From Bufo bufo (lineage: Eukaryota; Chordata; Amphibia; Anura; Bufonidae), in assembly GCF_905171765.1 (NCBI RefSeq), contig NC_053398.1:46964323-47028322 (forward strand): a DNA stretch of 64,000 nucleotides. Direction: 5' to 3'. Position numbers and translations under genes: made by a program. How positions within the stretch are numbered: position 1 is the first letter of the stretch; every line of letters starts with the position of its first letter. Under the pieces are notes generated by a model. That model was not told where the DNA came from, ran no database searches, and worked only from the letters and a program-made list of their open reading frames with translations. Positions 43,111 to 53,399 of this stretch are shown here, piece by piece.

Positions 43111-43992
43111 GATTTGGTTGAATATAAATGTGAGGCCTATTTTTTACGCGCTGTGTGACAGATATACCTTTAATCACAGAATTAGACTTGTATCTGCACG
43201 GTAGCGTGTGTGTTAAGTTTTTCAGAATGACACTATCAGCACCTTCAATCTAAGATATCCTTTTTGGGATAGATTTAAAGTAGGCCTGATATAGCAGAAA
43301 CTACTAATTTTGAGAATGGCAAATTTGGGAATAGTTTTTCAACCCAGAACAAAAACTGTGCTTTTACAGTCACTACAAATAATTTGACCAGCTAAAACAG
43401 TACAGATTTGGTTGAATATAAATGTGAGGCCTATTTTTTACGCGCTGTGTGACAGATATACCTTTAATCACAGAATTAGACTTGTATCTGCACGGTAGCG
43501 TGTGTGTTAAGTTTTTCAGAATGACACTATCAGCACCTTCAATCTAAGATATCCTTTTTGGGATAGATTTAAAGTAGGCCTGATATAGCAGAAACTACTA
43601 ATTTTGAGAATGGCAAATTTGGGGATAGTTTTTCAACCCAGAACAAAAACTGTGCTTTTACGGTCACTACAAATAATTTGACCAGCTAAAACAGTACAGA
43701 TTTGGTTGAATATAAATGTGAGGCCTATTTTTTACGCGCTATGTGACAGATATACCTTTAATCACAGAATTAGACTTGTATCTGCACGGTAGCGTGTGTG
43801 TTAAGTTTTTCAGAATGACACTATCAGCACCTTCAATCTAAGATATCCTTTTTGGGATAGATTTAAAGTAGGCCTGATATAGCAGAAACTACTAATTTTG
43901 AGAATGGCAAATTTGGGAATAGTTTTTCAACCCAGAACAAAAACTGTGCTTTTACGGTCACTACAAATAACTTGACCAGCTAAAACAGTACT
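43111..43992. repeat. 294-bp tandem repeat, three copies
   Basis: The marker gatttggttgaatataaatg begins at 43111, 43405 and 43699, with a diverged fourth start at 43993; every spacing is 294. Copies are nearly identical. It is non-coding and lies between the transposase start and the right terminus of hAT copy A. Confidence 0.95.
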
Positions 43993-44059
43993 GATTTGGA
44001 GGAATATAAATGTCAGGTCTATTTTTTAGGCGCTGGGTGACAGGCTCAACTTGCCCCTG

Positions 44060-44425
44060 ATGTAGTATTAAGGCCAAAAAATAACCACACTATTGATGGT
44101 TAAATGCACTTGGGTGACACAGGCTCAGCCTGCACCTGATGTAGTATATGGCCAAAAAATAACCACACTGTTGATGGTTAAATGCACTTGGGTGACACAG
44201 GCTCAGCCTGCACCTGATGTAGTATATGGCCAAAAAATAACCACACTGTTGATGGTTAAATTCACTTGGGTGACACAGGCTCAGCCTGCACCTGATGTAG
44301 TATATGGCCAAAAAATAACCACACTGTTGATGGTTAAATGCACTTGGGTGACACAGACTCAGCCTGCACCTGATGTAGGATATAGCAAAAAATAACCACA
44401 CTATTGATGGTTAAATGCACTTGGT
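44060..44425. repeat. 78-bp tandem repeat, about 4.5 copies
   Basis: The marker gatggttaaatgcacttggg begins at 44095, 44173, 44251, 44329 and 44406 (one unit is a base short). Frames stay open on both strands (about 100 codons each) because 78 is a multiple of three. Not coding. Confidence 0.95.
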
Positions 44426-44913
44426 GGTAGCTTGTGCTGGCGCACCACAAGCCACAAAATGGCCGCCGATCACCCCAGAAAAAAAGTGATATAAAAATGC
44501 TCTGGGCAGCCTAAAAAAAGTGAGCAATTCAATATCAGCACTTCAATGATCCACAGCTGGAGATCGATCACTGAATTAAGTCTTTTGGAGGAGTTAATCT
44601 GCCTAATCTCGCCCTAACGTCGCAGCAGCAACCTCTCTCTATGCTTGAATCAGCAGAGTGACGTGCAGCGCTACGTGACCCAAGCTTATATAGAGGCTGG
44701 GTCACATGCTGCACTGGCCAATCACAGCCATGCCAATAGTAGGCAAGGCTGTGATGGCCTCTTGGGGCAAGTAGTATGACGCTTGTTGATTGGCTGCTTT
44801 GCAGCCTTTCAAAAAGCGCCAAGAAAGCGCCGAACACCGAACCCGAACCCGGACTTTTACGAAAATGTTCGGGTTCGGGTCCGTGTCACGGACACCCCAA
44901 AATTCGGTACGAA

Positions 44914-45579
44914 TGGTGCTCAGGTTTAGAACATTTATGCCTCGCTTCAGGCTCTGATTGCACAGCGTGCAAACCACTCACGTCTTGTCGTCAGCACATT
45001 GTCTGAAGAACTGCCACACCAGGGAACACCTTGGAGCTGGCTTTGGTGTGCTCAGTCCCTGCGTGCAGTGGGCAGTAGCAGGCATACTGGCTAGGGGACG
45101 GCAATTCTGCTTTTGCACCCTGTCCCTCTTTTGCTGTGCGGCTGGCGCTGTGTGACCACCACCTCTTCCTCCGAACTGAACACTTTATTCGAATGACCTT
45201 GATTCCATGTTGGGTCTAGGACCTCATCATCCTCCACATCATCTTCCACCCACTCTTCACCCCTGCCCTCCTTGCCGGCCTGCACATGGCAGAAAGCCGC
45301 AGCAGATGGCACCTCTGTTTCGTCATCACCATCACAGACGTGCTGCGGTGGTCCTCCCATGTCTACATCCTGAAACATAAGTGGTTGGGCATCAGTGCAC
45401 TCAATCTCTTCCACTTCTCGGGCAGGGCTAGGTGGATGGCCCATGGAAACCCCACCAGCAGAGTCATCAAAAAGCATAAGAGACTGCTTGGCTGATTTGC
45501 AAGGGGGTGAGGTGAAAGACAGATACCCATGGGCTGCAGGTGCCAACTCTGCGGTTTCCACAGGGGACCGGGTGGGAGA
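44914..45579 (-). pseudogene. hAT copy B: acidic linker and BED-finger coding fragment
   Basis: The minus strand shows VEEIECTDAQPLMFQDVDMG, then WVEDDVEDDEVLDPTWNQG, and near the left edge VCTLCNQSLKRGINVLNLST (zinc-finger end). It is parallel to copy A residue by residue with many differences, so the two copies are not recent duplicates. The fragment ends at the junction with copy A. Confidence 0.8.
45283..45579. repeat. Left member of a 297-bp direct duplication
   Basis: Runs from cacatggcagaaagccgcag to ccgggtgggaga. The same 297 bases appear at 49001-49297, and translations of the two are identical wherever I compared them. The pair brackets the Penelope-like insertion exactly. Confidence 0.9.
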
Positions 45580-48500
45580 AAAAATGTGAAAAAAGGGGTA
45601 GTGACGTTTTAAAACCTAACTTTTAATAGGATAGTTATAAATCCCAACTGGGAAAAGGACCCCTACCTGACAAACAAAACATAGACACAAAAGAACAGGG
45701 GACCTGGTGTGACAGGTACACCCAATGGTCAAATGAACAGGCACGTCCCGGGGTGGGGCGGGACGTGAGTGTTTGACCAATAAGCGTAAGTAAGCAAGAT
45801 AGCGCTGGTACTGAAGACCGTGGCTTGTGCCGTGGTCTATAAGCATGCCAGGGAGGCAAAAAAGAAAGGGTAGGTCTTACCGGTGGATGGGCAAGAGGAC
45901 CAGCCGGTCCAGTGCCCTTAGGGGAGATGTTCGCACGTATGGATGCGTCCCTTTGTGCAGGATGATGGTCACTTAGTGCAGGAGGGCCACAGGGAAGAAA
46001 CTGTCCCTGGTGTTGCCCTACTTGGCCTAAAGCTGCCCTAAAGTGCCTGCTAATACGGGGTCCGATCCCCGCAAGGGGTGGCCCCGTCCGGAACCTAGCC
46101 CTAAAAACAGTGACCCTAGATAGCCCTGTAAGGACGGGAAAAGGGAAAGGCCCTATGGGGCTCAAATGGCCTGGGTCAGCCAATGAGAGAGAGAGGGAAG
46201 GGGATATGGGTGCTAATTTGGATAGATGTGTAAGGAAATCCTACACTAGTGTAGATAAATACTCTGTGTCCCTACGCGTTTCGTTGGAGAGTAAAAGGAT
46301 GCTATATATGTCCTAAAATAAAGGAACTATAGGTAGTTGCCTATGGCAAACCCCACAACTCGTCGGGGGACAGGGGTAAAGGGTACAGTATACCTCCCCT
46401 ACTCGCAACCTATCTGTATGATCAGGACAGATATGGGGGAGGGGAGGGAGAAAATGCAAGTGGCGCAGACTTGACGGGACTAGACAGTCCTAGATAACCC
46501 AGAATCCTATAAAATGAGAGAAAACACATAGTGGTGCAGTCAGTCTGGGGCGCGCAATACCTAGATATGGTTGCATAGTATGGCACTTAGTCTGATGGCA
46601 TGTTGAATAAAGTTACTCACTGTTAGGCATGGGGGTCATGTGACTTCTCCTCATAGGATGCGGCACAGCAGATACAGGTGCCGACCATCTGCCTGGCGTC
46701 TGACAGCGCAAAAGGGCGCGCTGAGAGGTTTAAATGTGAGGTAGGAGGTCCTGAACGCATGCGCAGTGGGCGCCGCCGCCGCTCACGTGCTTGGGAAGGT
46801 GTCACGTGACGCGGGCGGACGCGTCCTTGAATGCGCATGCGCAGATAATAGAGCTGGCAGCCGCATCACGTAGTGAACTCACTACGTCACGCCTGCCCAT
46901 ATTAGTCATGTGATGGGGGCGTGGCAGTGACGGATCGCTGCAGGAGCTGTCCAGCTGTAAGTATGGGAGTGGCTGCTATGTGTCATAGTCCAGCCCCTAC
47001 AACAGCATACGTACCGATGCTGGGGGAAGAGAGTGGCAATCCACCCCAGCATGGGACCAAGGAGGGGACTTATTTGGCAGTCCATTGGCGGGCATAGAAA
47101 GAAATAATAACAGCAATATAGGCCAAACAGCGCACGGCTATACATTAGGGTAGGAGACTAACTACAGAGAGTCGCTACCGAATGAAAGTCAATCAAACAG
47201 ACAATCAAACCATCAAACGGGGGGCATAGCTGGAATATAACTTCCCCCTGCTAGAATAGTGATGACATATCCAATATCGCATATCGCAGAGCGGCCCCCA
47301 GGTTGATTTGGTCCGTACCATGAGAAATCAGCCCATGGTATATCTGGCATGTATGGGGTCAGAGATGGAAACCGCGATATGCGAATTAGGCATGGTGGAG
47401 ATAATTAAGGGTAAGGCTCCAGACACATAAGGTCCCAGTGGGAGGGGAGACAAGTATGCAAGCGGTAAGTGTATATGGTCCATGCTGTAGGTAGCCAATC
47501 TTAAAAAGACTGTGTGCTAATGCTGTATATAATGTACAGTAAGCTGACCTAGGAGGGGATCACAGGAAACAGCCATATTGTAATTGGTCATTCAGGCCGA
47601 GGGGTTGGGTGGTCTTAAGTTTAAAAATCCACCAGGACTCCCTCTGGAGGATCTTTTTGTCCCAGTCTCCCCCTCTTGGTGGTCTCCTAATGTGTTCTAG
47701 GCCTATGAAAGTGATGACTGATTGGCGTCCGTCGTGGGCAGAATGAACGTGTCTTGCCACTGGGGTATCCCTGTTCTTGCGGATATCCCCCATGTGTTCA
47801 CCTATGCGTACCCGCAGCTCCCTGCGGGTCTTGCCCACATATCTCATGCCGCACTCACAGGTTAGAAGGTAGATAACCCCAGTGGTGCGGCAATTGATGA
47901 AATCGCGGATATGATGGATAAAGCTCTCCGCATCCGCTGGCAGGGACTTACACTGTATGATGAATTTGCAGAAGGTGCAGCGGCCGCACCTAAAACAACC
48001 ACGGACTGGACTAGGCAGCCACGTATTTTTCTTAGGGGGATTATAGTGGCTGTGGACGAAACGGTCTCGCAGATTAGTCCCCCTCCTAAAGGTCACTGAC
48101 GGGTGGGGGCTAACTGCGTCGACCAGGTCAGGGTCCATCAAAAGGGTGCTCCAGTTCCGTCCAAGAATCTCTTTAATTTTGGCTGCAGCAGTGTCAAAAG
48201 TACCTATAACTCTTAGTATATTAGGACTCTCCACTTTCTGGTCCCCAGTTGGATGCAGCAGTCTAGTGCGCGTCGTCTGCTGTGCTCGCTGGTAGGCCTG
48301 TCTGAGGGTGTTGTCTGGGTATCCCCGTGCCAAGAAGCGTTCTCTCAGTTCACCTGCCTGCCGTGTGAATTCTTGCTGGTCAGAACAGTTACGTTTGAGC
48401 CGCAAGTATTGGCCCACAGGGATACCCCGCTTCAAAGGGACGGGATGGCAGCTGTCCCAGCGAAGCAGGGAATTGGTGGAGCTCTCCTTGCGGTATATGG

Positions 48501-49000
48501 TGGTCTGTAAACCCCCTTTAGTGTCTCTCGATATACATAGATCAAGGAAGGGGAGGTTGTTCTGTACAATGGATGAAGTAAACCTCAGATTAATACTGTT
48601 GTGATTTAACTCTTCCACCAGCCTACCGAAGTCGTCCTCTGAGCCGCTCCACAAGATGAAGATGTCATCTATGTAGCGGGCCCAGAGGACGATGAACTCC
48701 GTGTACCACCCAGGCACGTCACTGAAGACAGTGGTCTCTTCCCACCAGCCCAGGAGCAAGTTAGCATACGATGGCGCGCAGGAGCTGCCCATCGCGGTGC
48801 CCCTGAGCTGGTGGTAGATGCGTCCGTCAAAAAGGAAGCAATTGCTCGTAAGCACAAAGTTCAAAAGATGGATAACGAGCTCATTGTGCGCCGTGAACTG
48901 TGAACCTCTAGCCCTCAGATAATGGGCAGTGGCTGCAAGACCCTTGTCGTGGGGGATGGAAGAATACAGGGCCTCAACGTCGATGGAAGCCAGGAACCAT
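45580..49000 (-). mobile_element. 5'-truncated Penelope-like element (GIY-YIG type)
   Basis: A 3.4-kb insertion in hAT copy B. The minus-strand gene at 47560-48998 encodes reverse transcriptase and a GIY-YIG endonuclease. The remaining 2 kb (45580-47559) is its 3' side with no domain I recognise. The upstream edge at about 49000 cuts into the reverse transcriptase, so the fingers region is missing. The insertion is flanked by a 297-bp duplication of host sequence rather than a short one. Confidence 0.88.
47560..48998 (-). CDS. Penelope-like reverse transcriptase with GIY-YIG endonuclease, partial
   Basis: The open frame extends in phase upstream of its first Met (48864) to the element edge, adding DVEALYSSIPHDKGLAA, which carries the first catalytic Asp. 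Then come LRGTAMGSSCAPSYANLLL, the catalytic YIDDIFILW, and LPFLDLCISRDTKGGLQTTI. A Cys-rich linker (GCFRCGRCTFCKF) leads to the GIY-YIG domain: GVIYLLTCECGMRYVGKTRR with RVRIGEH and a downstream Glu in LQRESWWIFKL. The enzyme would reverse-transcribe its RNA at breaks made by GIY-YIG. The N-terminal fingers are missing. The Cys linker is typical of the Neptune-type group. There is no internal stop. Confidence 0.92.
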
Positions 49001-49297
49001 CACATGGCAGAAAGCCGCAGCAGATGGCACCTCTGTTTCGTCATCACCATCACAGACGTGCTGCGGTGGTCCTCCCATGTCTACATCCTGAAACATAAGT
49101 GGTTGGGCATCAGTGCACTCAATCTCTTCCACTTCTCGGGCAGGGCTAGGTGGATGGCCCATGGAAACCCCACCAGCAGAGTCATCAAAAAGCATAAGAG
49201 ACTGCTTGGCTGATTTGCAAGGGGGTGAGGTGAAAGACAGATACCCATGGGCTGCAGGTGCCAACTCTGCGGTTTCCACAGGGGACCGGGTGGGAGA
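49001..49297. repeat. Right member of the 297-bp direct duplication
   Basis: Starts cacatggcagaaagccgcag directly at the Penelope-like edge and ends gaccgggtgggaga, after which hAT sequence continues (caatgtgaaggaactgg). It pairs with 45283-45579. Confidence 0.9.
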
Positions 49298-49546
49298 CAA
49301 TGTGAAGGAACTGGAGACACTGTCAGCTATCCAATCTAGTACTGCCTCTACTTGTTCTGGCCTCACCATTCGTACACCGGTATTCGGGCCTACAAAATGA
49401 ACATCCTGTCGCCTACGTGCACCTGAGGAAGGTGTTTTATTTGGGCGTGTAGCTGGCACAGATCAACCAAGTCCTCTCCCTGCAACAGGAGCTCCACCAG
49501 CAGTACCATGACCAGGGCCACGTCCCTTATTTGATACTCTCCTCAT
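49001..49546 (-). pseudogene. hAT copy B: N-terminal transposase fragment
   Basis: The Met at 49546 opens an Arg/Gly-rich start like that of copy A (MRRVSNKGRGPGHG). A stop codon follows soon after. The frame then shows VGPNTGVRMVRPEQVEAVLD, the segment before the acidic linker. The coding sequence is cut at 49001 by the Penelope-like insertion. Confidence 0.75.
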
Positions 49547-49549
49547 TGT

Positions 49550-50130
49550 TTGAGGTCACCCACCAAACTAGCAGACAGATTAACTATATTAATTTCCCTG
49601 TCACGTATGCAGTGCAGGTGTACCTCACACCAAACATGGGAAAATGTCACCCACCGAAATAACAGACGGATTAACTATATTAATTTTCCTGTCACATATG
49701 CAGTGCACTTGTATCTCACACCAAAAATGGTTATATGTCACCGGCCGAACTAACAGTCAGATTAACTATATTAATTTCCCTGTCACGTATGCAGTGCAGG
49801 TGTACCTCACACCAAAAATGTGAATATGTCACCCACCAAACTAACAGATGGATTAACTATATTAATTTCCCTGTCACGTATAAAGTGCACGTGTATCTCA
49901 CACCAAAAATGGTATATGTCACCCATCGAACTAACAGACGGATTAACTATTCGAATTTTGTGTCAGGAGTACAAAAATGGTGCATTGCACCCACAAAAAA
50001 AATCGCTATAGGTCACCCACAGAATTAACAGCCAGATTTACTATTATATTTCTGTGTCAGGGGTGCAAAGCTGGTGTATTGCACCCATAAAAAATCATTG
50101 TAGGTCACCCACAAAACAAATAGCCAGATT
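49550..50130. repeat. Roughly 90-bp degenerate tandem repeat, about six to seven copies
   Basis: Units start at gtcacccaccaaactaacag and contain gattaactatattaatttcc and gtacctcacaccaaaaatg. Starts are near 49555, 49648, 49739, 49829 and 49919, with weaker ones near 50017 and 50106. It lies in the same relative position as the arrays of copy A but differs in sequence. Confidence 0.85.
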
Positions 50131-50467
50131 CCTAACACTCTCCCTCGCTTCAGCTGCCTGCTTCCTGTCCCTGAACTACTCAGAGCTGATAGGCGGTGCT
50201 ACACGTGATCCAGCTTGTATAGAGGCTGGGTCACATGATGCACCGGCCAATCACATCCATGCCATCACTAGGCATGGCTGTGATGTCTTCTAATTGCCCA
50301 CAGCTTAAAAGCTTGTTGACTAGCTGCCCGGCAGCCTTTCAAAAGCTTTATTATATGTCTGAACACCGAGCCCGAACTTTTCCGGCAAAGTTCGAGTACA
50401 GGTACCCGAACTCGCAAGGTTCGGTACGGACCCGAACTTTACAGTTCAGGTTTGCTTAACGCTACTA

Positions 50468-51470
50468 ATAACTTTCTGGGTGATGGATGTCTTAGCTGTA
50501 ATCACCTTGCAGTGGTGTCTTTAATGCTGGTTGTAGCAGTTCACTCTTATGTCTAGTGTCTCAAGTAGTGGTGAGCGAATTGAAGTTAACGAAGTGGACT
50601 TCGATCCGAATTTCATATATACTTACCTCATCCATTTGCTTGTGGAGAGTCTGTGGCATCCATCTTGATTGAAGAAAACGTGCCAAATCTCACGTGTGCT
50701 GATGTGTAACGTTACCACATCATCATGCTGGCCAGGCACAGTGACGTCATCAGTGGTGATGTCATCACATTAGTGTGCACAAGATTTGACTCGTTTTTTT
50801 CAACAAGATGGCCGTGACAGCCTCTCCGTGATCAAATGGATGAGGTGAGTATGCACTTTTTTCACCCCTGATGAACCCCTGAAAGGCCTCAATGTGACCC
50901 TCAGATGCCACGATCACTGTTGAACGTGGCATCTGAGGGGTCAATGACGGGGGGCGGCACGATTGCCATTCTCTGTCATTGCCCCCGCGACATACAATGG
51001 AAGGCAGTTCATGACAAAGTACTTTGTCACTAATCGAATTTCTTGTCGAAGACTTTACTTCAGGGTAATGGTTGGTTGTTCTCTCCCGAGAACCCTCTTT
51101 TGGAGCAGGAGCTCAGGCTTGTGCTTCCGCTCATCCCTGTCTCAGCAGGAACTCCCCCCTCCTGGCAGGAAGAAGAACCAGCCCACTCCTACCAAAAGCA
51201 GAGGAACAGGGTGATTAGGCCTGTTCCCTGTCAACCCTTACCATCCATATCCTTAACCGGAAAATACGGCCAAATACATACAATAATACAAAAGATTATA
51301 ATATAAAACTATTTAGAAATTGCAGTACCCCCAGTTTTCGGGTACTATGGATGCATCAGCTGATTATTGTTACAATATTATGTGCATCCACAAAATTGCA
51401 GTTAAAATGAATTTTCAATGTCACTGGATGTAACAGGTATGGTGCTGTATTCTACTGTATATAATAATGT
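50468..51470. other. Intron sequence with a possible MITE
   Basis: About 50568-50620 (gtgagcgaattgaagttaac) and 51030-51065 (gtcactaatcgaatttcttg) look like opposite ends of a small hAT-type MITE. The match is weak and no target duplication was found. 50880-50945 contains an inverted pair (cctcagatgccacgat with cgtggcatctgaggg). No gene. Confidence 0.35.
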
Positions 51471-51474
51471 CCAT

Positions 51475-51670
51475 CTGTTATCTGTGGTGTTACATAGGAC
51501 TGCAGGTGACATCTACTACATTATCTGTACACGGAGAGTTATCACTGTTATCTGTGGTGTTACATAGGACTGCAGGTACCATTTACTACGTTATCTGTAC
51601 ACGGAGAGTTATCACTGTGCTATCTGTGGTGTTACATAGGACTTCAAGTGATCTACTACATTATCTGTTA
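51475..51670. repeat. Three-copy tandem repeat, about 70-75 bp
   Basis: The unit tatctgtggtgttacatagg starts near 51479, 51551 and 51620 with cacggagagttatcactgt between copies. Confidence 0.85.
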
Positions 51671-51689
51671 AAAGAGGCATGCCCACAGG

Positions 51690-52756
51690 CTGGAGGGGGG
51701 CGCAATTTTTGGTTTGCCCCGGGTTCTGGCAACAAACGTTACGCCACTGATTGTGAAGCATTTTTTGGTAAAGATTACATCAGGAAAAGGTGACAGGGGC
51801 TGTTATGCTAATATACTGTAAGCTATTGTATAGTGGGGTGCTGCATAGTGTGGGGTGCTATACGGCTCTACTGTATACTATGGGGTGCTGTATACTGTGG
51901 GGTGCTGTATACTGTGGGGTGCTGTATATTGTGGAGTGCTATACTGCTCTACTGTATAGTGTGGGGTGCTGTATGCTGTATAGTGTGGGGTGCTGTATAG
52001 TGTGGGGTGCTGTATAGTGTGGGGTGCTATACTGTATGCTATAGGATGCTATACTGCATACTGTGTGGTGCTGTATACTATAGGGTGCTATACTGCATAC
52101 TGTGGGGTGTTGTATACTATAGGGTGCTATACTGCATACTGTGGGGTGCTGTATACTATAGGTTGCTATACTGCATACTGTGGGGTGCTGTATACTATAG
52201 GATGCTACACTGCATACTGTGGGGTGCTGTATACTATAGGATGCTATACTGCATACTGTGGGGTGCTGTATACTATAGGGTGCTATACTGCTACTGTGGG
52301 TGCTGTATACTCTACGATGCTATACTGCATACTGTGGGGTGCTGTATACTATAGGGTGCTATACTGCATACTGTGGGGTGCTGTATACTATAGGGTTCTA
52401 TACTGCATACTGTGGGGTGCTGTATACTATAGGGTGCTATACTGCATACTGTGGGGTGCTGTATACTATAGGGTGCTATACTGCATACTGTGGGGTGCTA
52501 GGGTGAGCCGAGCCCCGGTCTCCTTCCTGCAGAACGGTGCCCACTTCCAGCTGAGCCCAGCTGCCCAGAGCACTGATCCTGAGCCTGCTGGAGTCTTCAG
52601 AACTATTCACTGTACTCTACGAAGTGTGTGGATTTTTTCTTTTGTGTGTGTGTTGTGGTAGAGGGCGTGATTGTATGCTAGGGTGTGGGAAGGCGGGATC
52701 AAGGGGGCCCAAGTGAATTCTTGCCCTGGATCCAATTAATATTAAAGACGGCCCTG
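51690..52756. mobile_element. Second copy of the non-autonomous hAT derivative
   Basis: The right end reads ttaaagacggccctg at 52742-52756, as in the first copy at 36544. The right 260 bases and the start of the repeat block (aagattacatcaggaaaagg, compare 33625) match too. The left end is different: at 51690-51752 it carries ccccgggttctggcaac and ttacgccactga, resembling another hAT terminus (cagtggcgtaac type), so it may be fused or truncated. No 8-bp duplication of the right flank (aaaagtat) is found on the left. Confidence 0.7.
51830..52500 (+). repeat. 39-bp minisatellite, more than 12 copies
   Basis: The unit is tgctgtatactatagggtgc followed by tatactgcatactgtgggg, 39 bases. Since 39 is a multiple of three and the unit lacks stops in forward frames, a 223-codon frame (51990-52661) with a 13-residue repeat (CYTAYCGVLYTIG) results. 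This is a repeat effect, not a gene. Confidence 0.93.
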
Positions 52757-52829
52757 AAAAGTATACACCCTGCATGGCTGTAACTGTACAAATCATTAAG
52801 TATGAAAAGAGGTGTTCACATACATTTAC

Positions 52830-53118
52830 CGTGCAATTAGATAACTCTCTCAGCTTATCTGTCTGTTCCAGATAGAGCTCGGAGTCCTGACGTTCCTCCA
52901 GATTGTTTATAAAATGGGTGAGATTGGCCTTATGTTCATCAAGCAACCTGTAGATCCTTTCCTCAATGTCTTTACACTTCTCTTCCACTTCCCCTGGTTG
53001 GCATAGATCCGTGTGAGTGCCCACAGTAAGAACTACAGAATTTGGTACCCGCATGACCAGATTTTTAATCCAGAATCCAACAAGATCCATAAAAATCCGT
53101 TCATCGGCGACCTGGTAC
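52830..53118 (-). CDS. ROCO-family gene, Roc GTPase exon (C-terminal half of Roc)
   Basis: 289 bases. It is entered with one base completing a codon (acceptor cacag at 53119) and leaves in phase 0 (donor gtaaatg at 52829). Codons read YQVADERIFMDLVGFWIKNL and then VVLTVGTHTDLC. 'VGTHTDL' is the G4 nucleotide-specificity motif of a Roc domain (THTD in place of NKxD), preceded by the strand and helix expected after switch II. An acidic, helical segment follows (EVEEKCKDIEERIYRLL). The P-loop and switch regions must lie in an upstream exon. Roc domains bind GTP and control the COR dimer. The cellular role is likely signalling in immune or cell-growth pathways by analogy with MFHAS1. Confidence 0.82.
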
Positions 53119-53391
53119 CTGTGTGAATACAAAAATGCAAATTAGCTTTTTTTGCAATTTTCACCAACACTGATGTTAGTGTATTTTACCTTGTATCAAT
53201 GAGCGCATTTCATTTTCACTAAAATAGATATACAGAACTGTAGAAAAGCATAATGGTTCCTGATTTCCCATATATGACTTAAACCACCCAACATTTTGTA
53301 ATTTTAAAATTGTCAAAACTGTTAATTTTGCTTGATCAAGTTCAGTGTTTAGCTTAAGGTGCCCATACACCTTCAAAGGCTATCAGCAATA
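53119..53391. other. Start of the ROCO upstream intron
   Basis: About 270 bases between the Roc exon and the Tc1 relic. No feature apart from the splice acceptor at the left edge (pyrimidine-poor tract, then cacag on the minus strand). Confidence 0.5.
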
Positions 53392-53399
53392 CACTCCCA

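Larger units (their letters stand above)
38618..44913 (-). mobile_element. hAT element copy A, right terminus missing
   Basis: The left terminus tagagttgagagaacacctg leads into a subterminal region full of gttcggg/cccgaac words (38640-38765). Then come a 141-bp tandem array, a broken transposase on the minus strand (42984-39571), a 294-bp array and a 78-bp array. The right subterminal cccgaac region ends at 44913. Homology stops there just short of the expected terminus and jumps to the BED-finger region of copy B. Copy B (right end 50467) shows what the lost ~40 bases look like. Confidence 0.82.
44914..50467 (-). mobile_element. hAT element copy B, left part missing, hosts a Penelope-like element
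   Basis: It starts in the BED-finger region (homologous to copy A at about 42045) and runs through N-terminal coding sequence to the right terminus tttgcttaacgctacta at 50467. The catalytic half is absent. A 3.4-kb Penelope-like element interrupts it at 45580-49000. Seven diverged copies of a roughly 90-base repeat lie at 49550-50130, followed by the cccgaac-rich subterminal region (50360-50450). Confidence 0.8.

Noticed and set aside
45635..46183. 182-codon minus-strand frame in the 3' part of the Penelope-like element
   Set aside because: No recognisable domain, Pro/Arg-rich composition from C+G-rich DNA; left as non-coding.
46265..46330. Hammerhead ribozyme in the 3' part of the Penelope-like element (minus strand cgaaacgcgtagg)
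   Set aside because: The GAAA half-core and a possible stem are present, but I find no CUGAUGA core at a suitable distance, so a functional hammerhead is not supported.
51990..52661. A 223-codon frame with a perfect 13-residue repeat, resembling a Cys/Tyr-rich protein
   Set aside because: It is the forward translation of a 39-bp minisatellite without stops; several frames are open at once and it lies in a non-autonomous hAT element.
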